Shown: positions 1-9,700 of the stretch, piece after piece
Position numbering within the stretch: position 1 is the stretch's first letter
How the letters are laid out: each line of letters opens with the position of its first letter
Source: Didymodactylos carnosus
Taxonomy: Eukaryota; Rotifera; Eurotatoria; Philodinida; Philodinidae
Direction of reading: 5' to 3'
DNA: 24,542 nucleotides
Assembly: GCA_905250885.1 (NCBI GenBank)
Contig: CAJNOQ010002402.1
Span: forward strand, 1 to 24,542
Translations under genes and position numbers: made by a program
Notes under the pieces: model-generated
Told to the model about the DNA's origin: nothing
Databases searched by the model: none
The model's input: only the letters and a program-made list of their open reading frames with translations

Positions 1-7
1 CTCAAAG

Positions 8-708
8 CTGCAGAAATCAGAAGAAATTAATTCAGAGCTTTTCTTGTAAATTCTATAACTTTGCAAAGAAAGGTCATGTAGAGCTGGGAGATGTCTCATT
101 TTTATGAGAATTTCACGGGCTACAATCATATCTCATTAACAAAGGTTTTGGTTATTCTATTAGAGTTTCTGAAAAACTGGTTTTCCAGAAAACCGGGTCT
201 TAAAGAGTCATCAGCCGATATCCTTTTAGGCTTTTTATCTACTCGAGACCCCCTATCGGATGCTGCATGAACGAACGAAATCGGACCGGGGCACCTGGGA
301 ATGTTCCCTCATCAGATAGAACTGCTAGATGGAGTCAAAAAGATATTCGGAATATTATACATATATTTTGATGTATATACGGACAGACAATGACAAAAAA
401 AAAACGGCGAAATGAAAAAATATTTGGCATCGACGATAGAAACAAAAAATGTTATCCCTCACTAATGTGTAACAAGGCCGGTAAAACTGTTTTTACTGAG
501 AAGTAGTTATAGTCGTCGATAAATGATACCAGTTGAATCAAAAACGTATTTTCAGAGGAATCAGTTAAACAAAGTTTTTCCTAACACTGTATAAAAAAAC
601 TGGTTAACAGAAGTTTCTAGGAGTCAACAATAAATCATCATTTTCATTTTATTCTCTGGCGTATCTACTTATTAGATTAGTCTTATACAAAAGCATTCTA
701 AACCTTAC
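8..708 (-). other. Probable DOP1 intron 8 with candidate acceptor at window edge
   Basis: No open frame of note lies on either strand. On the minus strand a donor sits at 708 and a good acceptor (pyrimidine-rich tract ending TTTCTGCAG) ends at position 8, so an exon would begin at position 7 and run out of the window. The interior includes a locally GC-richer patch near 235-320. The intron call is inference from splice signals only. Confidence 0.4.
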
Positions 709-3700
709 CGTGTGATGATGTTGATGAAACTTTTTCTACCGTTGTATAAAACAGATGTAAAACCGTTTTTTGTAATGCTGTTTTATTTAATAAATCAGTA
801 ATATAATTAATGAACGATGGTGACTGTGTATCCATACAAATAAATGACAGATCATGACATATTCTAGCTAATAGATTTAATGTTCGTATATGAACTTTTC
901 GATTTCCTTGCATATCGTGTATATTTAGTTTTTGTTCAAAACTTGTTGGATAATAACTTCTCAAATACGTTAATAAAATATTAATTAATGTATGTAAATA
1001 AGATTGCATTATTTGTTGTTGTTTTTCAATTGGTGAATAGAAATTTTTACCTTCTACTGATCGTCTATGTCTTATGTACAGTTCGTACATTCGACTATTA
1101 TGAATATTTATTGTCGATGTTTGAATATGATTTGAATAGGATAATGTTTGTATTAATTGTTTGGGTATTAGATCTATTAAACTTTCAATTAATGTCAATG
1201 AAAAAATGACACGGTTATAATCGTACGGTTGAGTATAAAGCAATAGATAAGCTAAATGAGCATCAATCTTTTTACTTTGAGCAGTTGATGCATTCGCCGA
1301 AGAACTTGATGTATTATCTCGTGATTGTTTTATTACACTATTTTGATTAAGATTAACTGCTGTGGAAGCGGTTGTAGATGTCAAAGAATTAGATTCACTG
1401 AACGGTGTAATAGGAGCCGTATCGATATCATCGACAGATGTTGACAAATTTTGAGGCGATGGACCAGCTGAATGGGGACGACGAGAATACGATGATAAAT
1501 TACCCAATTCTCGAACAGATTTTAGATCGACCGATAATAAATAGGATAAATCGGGTTTTGTGGATGAAGATGCATCAGGACCATCGACTAAATCTAAAAA
1601 AGAAGAACAATTAGTAGTCGACGATTAAATGTTGTTTTCTGCGTTTCTTTTCTGTGATACTTACCTTCATGTAACGAACTAAACATTCTACTGTTAGCAC
1701 TGTTCTTTGAGTTGGTATTATCATTATCAATTGCATTCATATTTCTGCTATGTAAATTTGATGGTAGAGTAGGTGCTCTTCTTTTTATAACTTTTGATTG
1801 ATCATTATTCACGAGAGATGCTAAATTGTCAGTTAGTGCTGGTTGAGATAAACTTAAGGTTGTAGGTTTTGTTAGTGTTGGTGTCTGAAGTTTTATATTT
1901 TGTGATTGTTGTTTAACATGATAAACAACTTCACCAGATTCACAACTTATAGCACCAATTTTTGCTTCTGGATCTTCGTCTGTTGTTTCATCATCTCCTT
2001 CATGATGTTGTAATTCGTCGTCTATTTGTACTCCATCTTCATCATCATACGTGCCTTCTCCCTCTACATTGTCATCAGATGTGTTCGACGACATATTAAA
2101 TGTCATTTCATTTATGTCACCATCGTCGTCATCATCATCGGGATCAGTCATCTTTCTAAAATTCGAGTTCATTTCTACTTGATCAGAAGAAATTAATGAT
2201 GTTTTTCTCTGGAAAAATTCACGATGATTTATTGGATTCAATTTTTGTATCGATATTCTAGCAGTATCAGGATGTAATAACATAATTAATAAAATATCAA
2301 ATATTCTATTAATATCACCTTAAAATAAGAAGAGAAAAAAATCAGATTAATATAAGAGTATTTAGATAAAAGAGAACTGATTTTGTCAAAATCAAATTAT
2401 TTTTAAAAAATTTTCAATAATACAGTCAAAATAATGAAAATAGTGTACCTTGAATGAAACAGTCACATGTCCACTGCTGTACCATTGATTTAAGACAATG
2501 ATTATTTGACTCATTCAGTACACTTAAAACGATTAATAGACACCGTTCAAATGTTTTTGTTAAACGTAATGTAGATGGTGACGATAGATCACGTGTTGAA
2601 TTCCATAATTTAAAAAAACGTTTGTATGATTCTATTATTTGTAATTCATTATCGTATTGTTGAATATGTGTAGTTGATAATTGATTACATATCATATCTT
2701 CACAATCGCACGACGGTAACATTGAATGTAACATTGATAATAGACGAGATGATTTTACATTACACTGTTGTTGATATTGATCACTTAAATGTTCCCATAA
2801 ATACGATGTTATATGTTGAAAATAAAGGGTATCAATTGTTAATAAATTCACTTGTTCTTGAGTAAACACTGGAGTAATCGATACCTGTTCACTCAGACTT
2901 TTTGTACGTAATGTACCAGAATTTGTCACTATTTTTCGTATAGGCGGAAAATTATTCAAATCCAAAGAAATATCTGATAACTTTCGTTGATTACTCAATG
3001 TTGATTTTTTTAATTTATTTGATGATTCATATAAACGCAATGAATAACCGACTAATTCGATGAGAACAGAGATAGATATTGCTTGAATAGAAAAGTAATC
3101 ACTTGGACATATCGACAAAACACATAAATCCATACACCAATCATCGAATTCAATCAAATCTAAACAAAATAGAAAAAAATCTTTTGTAAATTGGCTTTTC
3201 TACTCTTAGTTAAGCAGAATACTTCAGATAATGGAAAGATATAAAGAGAATTCTATCACTTTTCTAATTCATTGATAAAATACCGACATAGTCCGTTTTT
3301 CATTTAAATTCACTATGACAGCATCTAAGGATTCTTCTTTATTTATAAAACAAATTGTCTTTTTTGATCTTGTATTAAACTTCAAATAAAAATACTATAA
3401 TTAACTATACCTGTTGCAGATGTTTGTTTGGCAGACATATTTGTATCATTTGAAAATTGTCTTGGAAAACAACATAAATCTATGAGTAATTTACAACAAT
3501 CGTCAAAAGTTTTTCTATATGATTCAACATTATCGTCCAATTTTATCAAGAACTCATTTTGTTGTCGATAGTGTTGATTAAATAGTGTACGTATATTATC
3601 GTTTGTTTTTCTTTGTGTTAGAGAATAAATTTTTTTAAATTTTTCACTAATTTTTTGATTCTCATTTGAAATAATAAATGTTGTTATAAAACGATGAAAA

Positions 3701-6700
3701 AATGTTTTATACAAGTTTAATGATTTTTCAATATGACTAATGGATTGTAAGACATTTTTAGTAATTACTGTTCCTGCTCTCGTTAATGTACGCCGTTTTG
3801 GTGTTGGATTAGGTACTGGCTCTTTGGGAACATAAATTTGTTTTTCAACAGTACGAACCATATGTCTTAATAAACGTTCAACATCAGCTGAGCATTGATC
3901 CATAGTTAAAGAAAAAGGTTGTTGTAATTGTCCAATACTATCGGTTTTAACAAGTTTATTATAAACATCTGTTGAATAATTATTTTCATTGATAAATTTA
4001 TTTGTAACATTTTCACCATCATCATCATTATCATCATCATCATCAGATGAATTTGTACTTTTATCATCTCCTACAACAATATCATTATTATCATCATTAG
4101 TTATTGTATGAATTGGTAAATATTCTTCACTAGCTGAACGACGAAATATAGCCATATGATGAGTCTCTGATGGAACAACCTAAAATTTTATACAATTATA
4201 AATAAAGTTAAAATAAATGAAAAAATAATTAGTTATTACCTTTTTTAAAATTTTTAATAATACTTGAATACATAATGTAATTTGTTCAGCAGAAAATTTT
4301 ACAATGTGCGTATTCATTATTTTAATAATACGATATAACATTTCTGGTAGATGATCAATTTGAATATCCGGTGAAGAGTCCTGGAAAAGAAATGCAATAT
4401 ATCAGTCTTACATTAGATAAAAGAGAAAATCATATTGAAAAGTACTTAAATATTTTACTCACGATCCCCAAGTAGAAAACTTTTGTTCTTTCACCTCAAC
4501 GCACAGAAGACTTTTCTGCTGATGAAAGTTTCTCGCATTTGGTCAATAGTAGTACACTAGGGGTGATACAGTTCCAGTTCCTATAATTCTTAAGAACTGG
4601 TCACCAGTTCAGTTCCTGTTGAACGGGAACTGGTTATCAGTTCTTTTCAAGAATTCAAAATAAAATAAAACCGATGTAACTAGTTATACTGACTTCGTTT
4701 AGTCAACTAAACACACCATCTATCTCTGGCACACTACACAAAATCAATGTAAGTAGATTCACCGGTTTTATTTCGATTTTAATTTTTTGAAAAGAACTGG
4801 TACTAGTTTACGTTCTTTTTAACGCGAACTGTTGCCAGTTCCCGTTCAAAAGAACTGAACTGGAACTGTCCCACCCCTACAGTACACTGCCATTGCAGAA
4901 CAAAATGTTTCTATACCTAGCCGTTTTCAGTTTCGTACAGTAGATTCGCGTATACCGAAAAAGTCGGTAAAATACAGTTTATTTGTAATAAAAAGGAAAC
5001 CGGTCGATTGTTTCAAGCTAAAATTCAGCAGTATTAGTGAACTAAATTTGTGATTAAAATGCTGAAAATTATTTTTTAGTACAAATGTCCAACTATATTA
5101 ATACAACGACTACAAAAATGAGTTAGATATGAATTGCGTAAACTACGAAAAAATAGCAACAGGTTATATTTAGAAAAAACTTACCAATGAAGCAATATCA
5201 AGCAACATCTGAATAACTCCACATAATGATTCAACTGTGGCACTACCTATTGTATTTATCGTCGATATTAATGGCGGTGATTGTTCATGATCAGTTTGAG
5301 TGAGAATAAGATCAAAATTTTTCGTTAAAAATTCCCAAATAAAATAGGGTTCAAACGTATCCAATAACATATTTAGTGTTTTTAATGTTTCGGATCGTTG
5401 ATTTTCTTGTTGAATATTTATGGTTGGAACAAATTTTATTTTCAAATATATTTGATTATAGACACTTAGTAAATAATTCATTAATACATATTCGAGTATA
5501 TTTGGACCAACATCTGGTTTATCAACTAATATGGTCAGTACACGTAATAATTTTGTTAATGTCCACGAACTTGACATTGATTCAATTGGAACCAATGTTG
5601 TAGTATCAGACGTTGATGGTGTTGTATTTATTGATTCAAGAGCATTTAGTAATGCATGAATTAGATTGTCATGTGTATATTGTGCAAAATAAGTCACTTC
5701 GGGTGATGTAGATGTGTCGGCTGTTTGTAGTGTAGTTGATGAAACAGTAGAATCTTGTGCTTGTGTTGCTAATTGTTCAGAGCCAAGAAACCATGAATAA
5801 ATTCGACGATTCAAGGACATATCACGTTTTAATAAAATATTTAATGATACAGTAATCATTTTCATTAAGTCAATTTTTGTCAATTGTTTATTATTCATTG
5901 GTAAACATATTAGAAGGAAATCTAATATTGATCGTTGTACTAAAGGTTGTTGGGCATCTTGTAAACAAATGCATACAGCCGATACCTGAATGAAAATCGT
6001 TGATGATCAGTTAGAAAAACAAATTTCGCCGAATATGTATATATATCCACATATGTTAATAGTTTTTACTATCGTTTTCAAAATATAATGCTCCTGACTA
6101 GTTTTTGAATAATGAAAGGCGATAAAAACTTGCGGTCTGCATCATTCAATAGCCAGGGCTTTAAATCAGTTTTTCATAACCAAAAGAATTCCTCAAAAAC
6201 CGTTTTCTAGTAGATCTTTGGAAAATCGTTTCATAACTGGAAAAGTTAAGGTAAGAGCCTAAAGTGTTTTCGTAAACAGATGGTCCAAAGTATCCTGTTC
6301 TTGGAGTGACCTTGAAAGCGCAAGCGACATACATAATAGACCACCACTGAATCTCGTGGTAATGTTTATTTACGAAGAAAAAATCAAAAACCTAATGAAA
6401 ACCGTGTTTTACGAAAATTGGGATTCTCAAGCTGTTTCCATCTAAGTTAAAAAATTATGTCTCTTGCGCTTTTTACTTCAAGGACTTTGGTTGATCCATC
6501 TGCTCATGAAAAACTATATACTCTTACCTTAACTTTTCCAATTACGAAGCGATTTTCCAAAGATCCACTAAAAGACCGATTTTTTAGGAAGTTTTTCAAC
6601 TTCTTTTGGTTATGAAATGTTGATTTAAACTCCTGTCTGTCGAATGGTGCACACCACAAGTTTTTATCATTTTTCATTATTCAAAAACTAGTTAGAAGCA

Positions 6701-8264
6701 TTATATTTCGAAAACAATAATAGAAATCATTTTCCTGATGAAATAGCACAATAATAACAGGGGTTGATAGATCGGTGATGTATATATTTAAAAATCAGCC
6801 AGAAGATACCAGTTGTTTTGACAGCCGTTTCATAATTTGAAAAACCTTCCAAAACCAGTTAATAAGTCAAGCTGTTATTCTAGTGAAGCTTTTTTTTGAA
6901 TTAGCCAAAATCTATTGCATGCACAGATTTCTGAGCTTGTATTTCGTAAAAATTTACCAGATGCTCCCTGTTGTTGAAAGTATCACGTTCTAGGTCACTA
7001 GCTTCTGAATCAGACTAAATGAAACATCAAAATACTTTCCATCGCGATGAAATGTTGTAGCAGTTTATACCTTTCGTTTAGGAAAAGATAAAACTTGAAT
7101 GACTTAACAAATTCATTGAACCTTTTCATTCATTGTTAGAAAAGCTGCTTTATTTTATCTCCAAATAAAAGTAGATTCATCAGTTAAGTTCTTTCAAACT
7201 CATTATTCGCTGTACAATGTCAATGTCACATATATATTGCTTTATTACTTCATATTTATAGCTTACATTATTACACAAATTATTAAGAGATATAATTTTC
7301 ATGTTAATATTTTTCAATTTGCCACTGATGAACAGATAGTTTATACCTCGAAACGTTTAGTTGATAAATATGAAGTGAAAATAATAAAACAATATATATA
7401 TACGAGTTAAGTTTTACTGTAGTTTCTTTTCAAAAAAGAAATAAAAATATAGCTTAAATCTCTCTCATTTACTAAGAGAATATAGAGCTATACTTACTAA
7501 TGTTTCAACAGATAACCCCATTAGACATAATTGATCTTCCATACTTTTTCGTTTATCAAAATGACTCAGCATGTAGGTTATCGCCGGATAACGTGCTGAT
7601 GGTAATAAATGTATTGCTGACCATATGCAGGCATAAAAATAAAATTTATCCATTTTTGATAAAATATTATCTAATAATTGATTTGTTCTGTCAAAATGAT
7701 CTGATCCTTCTTCTAATGCTGGAAATAATGCCAGAAACAGACCCGTTAAAACAGGAGTTAAACCTTCACCTAATGGTAAAAAGTACGTTTCATATAATGA
7801 TAAAAGTACAGGTTTAACAGGTAAGGCAGCTGACGGCAACAATGGAAATAACCCAAATGAGTAAAGTATAATATCACGCTGCAAATTTCGGGTTCCAATC
7901 ATTTGAAATATCGAAGAATAAACTTCTAAAGCTTTTAAATGAACACCAGATGGTAATGCTGGATGAAGACATTGTGCTAAACGTTTTGACAATGTTATTC
8001 TCTTTGGTATGGATTGAAATTTTGGATAATTTTCGATTGTCTAGAGCAAAAAGTAAAATAAATTTTGAGGAAAAGAAAAAAGATAAAGCAGAAGGTAATT
8101 GAAGGAAAGATTTATACCTTTTTAACTTTGACTAAATTTGTTATTAAATCAGCCCATTCTGTTGAATATTCAAATTGTTTCAATACTTTTTCTAATGTTG
8201 CAATAAAATTTTTATAACGTGCATCATTCAACAAGGCAACTTCATCACTTGGCATTAAGCTCAT
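709..8264 (-). CDS. DOP1: DOP1/Dopey family protein, 5' eight exons (C-terminus outside window)
   Basis: Dopey proteins are large peripheral membrane proteins that act with MON2 in Golgi/endosome trafficking. Exons joined by GT...AG sites with matching phase: 8118-8264, 7498-8040, 5185-5985, 4240-4380, 3411-4179, 2449-3159, 1665-2318, 709-1593 (about 1550 residues, no internal stop). The start ATG at 8264 opens a typical Dopey N-terminus, with FEYSTEWADLI near residue 33, then KRLAQCLHPALPSGVH and GLFPLLPSAALPVKPVLL in exon 2 and RRDMSLNRRIYSWFLGS in exon 3. A later conserved block, LLHPDTARISIQ, lies in exon 7. The middle carries acidic Asp-rich and Ser/Thr/Asn-rich stretches typical of disordered linkers. 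Animal DOP1 is about 2300-2460 residues, so roughly a third is missing to the left. Exon 8 ends in a good donor (GTAAGG). Family call is by recognised conserved motifs; orthology to DOP1A or DOP1B is not separable. Confidence 0.93.
4558..4879. mobile_element. hAT-like MITE in DOP1 intron 3
   Basis: A 322-bp non-coding element with imperfect terminal inverted repeats: the left end reads TAGGGGTGATACAGTTCCAG and the right end, reverse-complemented, TAGGGGTGGGACAGTTCCAG. The arms continue as copies of an AGAACTGG/CCAGTTCT motif on both sides of an AT-rich centre. It is flanked by an 8-bp near-duplication, TAGTACAC (4550-4557) and CAGTACAC (4880-4887), 7 of 8 identical. TAGGGGTG-type ends and 8-bp target duplications are characteristic of hAT elements. 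No transposase is present, so it would depend on an autonomous copy elsewhere. Confidence 0.82.
6064..6727. repeat. Long imperfect inverted repeat (foldback element) in DOP1 intron 2
   Basis: Left arm about 6064-6336 and right arm about 6453-6727 are imperfect reverse complements around a spacer of about 115 bp. Matching landmarks, read from outside inward, include ACTAGTTTTTGAATAATGAA, a CATAACCAAAAGAA block, GATCTTTGGAAAATCG, GGAAAAGTTAAGGTAAGAG and AAAGCGCAAG. Divergence between arms shows it is not recent. There is no coding potential. It fills much of the 1512-bp intron 5986-7497. Family is unknown, and no clear target duplication was identified because the outer ends fade. Confidence 0.8.
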
Positions 8265-8306
8265 GGTTTCCTGTTTTTTTAGCACCTCAATTATGTCAAA
8301 ATCACA

Positions 8307-8318
8307 TCTGAAATATAT
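8307..8318 (-). promoter_or_regulatory. Candidate 3' splice acceptor in the DOP1 5' leader
   Basis: On the minus strand a TATATATTTCAG stretch ends at 8308, about 43 bases before the DOP1 start codon at 8264. No donor is evident in the short gap above it. It could receive either a 5'-UTR exon or a trans-spliced leader, which bdelloid rotifers are known to use. Inference only. Confidence 0.35.
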
Positions 8319-8402
8319 AAAGTATTATACAAAAATTAGAAAAACAATTATTAATCATGATCACTTTACACATTCGACATGAATCGCAATAGAAAAATAG
8401 AA

Positions 8403-8408
8403 TTTATT
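8403..8408 (-). promoter_or_regulatory. Candidate poly(A) signal of the upstream small gene
   Basis: AATAAA on the minus strand about 95 bases past the stop codon of the small zinc-ribbon-like gene, and about 95 bases before the acceptor-like site that precedes DOP1. The hexamer is common in AT-rich DNA, so this rests on position. Confidence 0.4.
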
Positions 8409-8501
8409 GAGATCAGTCGTATCACAAGAAAACACATGACTAGAAGACAAAAAAAACAAAAAGAAACAAGATAATAATCAATAAATCTATTATATTTTTG
8501 T

Positions 8502-8753
8502 TTATATGTTTGAATAATCATTGATAAAATAGGGTGTTTTTTTATATAAATCGAATGTTAAGGCAGAAGATCCAGATAACGGTACAGTTAATCGTAGCAA
8601 ATCGACCTGACCATTTGCCATTCCAGAACAATGTTGATTACTACACATGACTAAACCTTCATCTAAACTTATCTGGTACAAACGAACAGGAAACAATGTA
8701 TTATTAGTCTGCAAACAAAATCGACAAAAATAAGTAGACGACATTCGTATCAA
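8502..8753 (-). CDS. Small zinc-ribbon-like protein (83 aa), possibly USPL1 N-terminal-domain-like
   Basis: An 83-residue reading frame on the DOP1 strand; a second possible start is Met4. It has a Cys-x2-Cys pair (residues 10 and 13) and a second pair Cys37-x4-Cys42, with YQISLDEGLVMCSNQHC between and across them. The spacing and the Y-x-I-S-x-x-E...C pattern resemble the short zinc-binding N-terminus of USPL1, a SUMO isopeptidase, but the catalytic domain is absent and the rest (hydrophobic/Ser-rich, ending FINDYSNI) matches nothing I know. It lies 237 bp upstream of the DOP1 start codon in the same direction. It might be a standalone metal-binding adaptor; the family link is from memory of the motif and weak. 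The cysteine pattern and isolated position favour a real gene. Confidence 0.5.
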   Translation of the reverse strand: MIRMSSTYFCRFCLQTNNTLFPVRLYQISLDEGLVMCSNQHCSGMANGQVDLLRLTVPLSGSSALTFDLYKKTPYFINDYSNI

Positions 8754-9700
8754 GGTCTAGTCGCACAATGTCTGACAGATAAAACAATAGCGAAGGCTAA
8801 AATTAGTCAATTATGTCAAAAGCAACAAAATAATGTAAATTTTTTCGGTTATAATAATTAACGGCATCGTGTGTATATGATTCACGAGAAATATAATGAT
8901 TGGCCAAAAATATTAGATAATAATATCTTTTTATTAATAACCATCAAATTTTGAAATCGTTTTCACTATTATAGAGAATTTGACGTATTGCTCAAGCCTA
9001 ATCACGCCATTGCTTTTACATTTTAGATTATTGTGCTACTTGTGTTTGGATTGGTCAGTCATAGACAAATGAGTCAGAGCACAGAATGAGACATGAACAA
9101 AGGTATGCTAAGATCATGTCATATGATACATGATTTAGCACATTCTCGCAGAAATACTGATTAGCCTATTTAGTATATATAATAATCAAACTTTTAACAA
9201 CGCACGACTCAGTATTCCATAAACTGAAAATAGATGAAAGCACCTTGCAGGATCGAAGGTTTAAACCAATGTTTAGTTTGCTTTAGTGTGTCATTTTTCA
9301 TTGTTGACTTGAGTCAATTCTGGAGACGTATTTAGTTAATACTTAACTCAAGATCATGTGTCGTACAGTTAAGTCGAAACGAAGACTGAAGTCAGCATCT
9401 AAGATTTTTGTTAAAACACTACAAATGAGTAATTTTGAATCAATATTAAGTCGATACTTATCACCTCAATTAAGTTTAAGAATTATGTAAGAATGTTGAT
9501 GAAACGGTTCTCAGAGCATGGCCTACATTTTGATGGAAATGTACTTCATATTCCCTTATCTTTCAGAGTTTACAAAGCAAAAATAAATTTTTTTTATTAA
9601 TATTATATATTTAACTTAATCGATAGATTTGTTTCAGATAAATCGGTAAACTAAAATATTCGTTTTTACTTGTAATTTGTTGAACTTGTGAATTTAAATA
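8754..9700. other. Intergenic region between divergent genes
   Basis: No coding potential was seen on either strand, and none of the VHS-domain motifs that would complete the HRS gene. It must hold the promoters of the minus-strand small gene and plus-strand HRS. A CAG acceptor-like site at 9635-9637, after a T-rich run, lies 64 bases before the HRS ATG and could mark a 5'-UTR intron or trans-splice site. A 7-bp inverted repeat (ATCATGT...ACATGAT) lies near 9114-9135. Confidence 0.5.

Noticed and set aside
988-1209. 73-codon plus-strand frame
   Set aside because: Antisense shadow of DOP1 exon 8, with biased hydrophobic composition and no homology features.
7500-7817. 105-codon plus-strand frame
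   Set aside because: Lies opposite the conserved Dopey exon 2; chance antisense frame.
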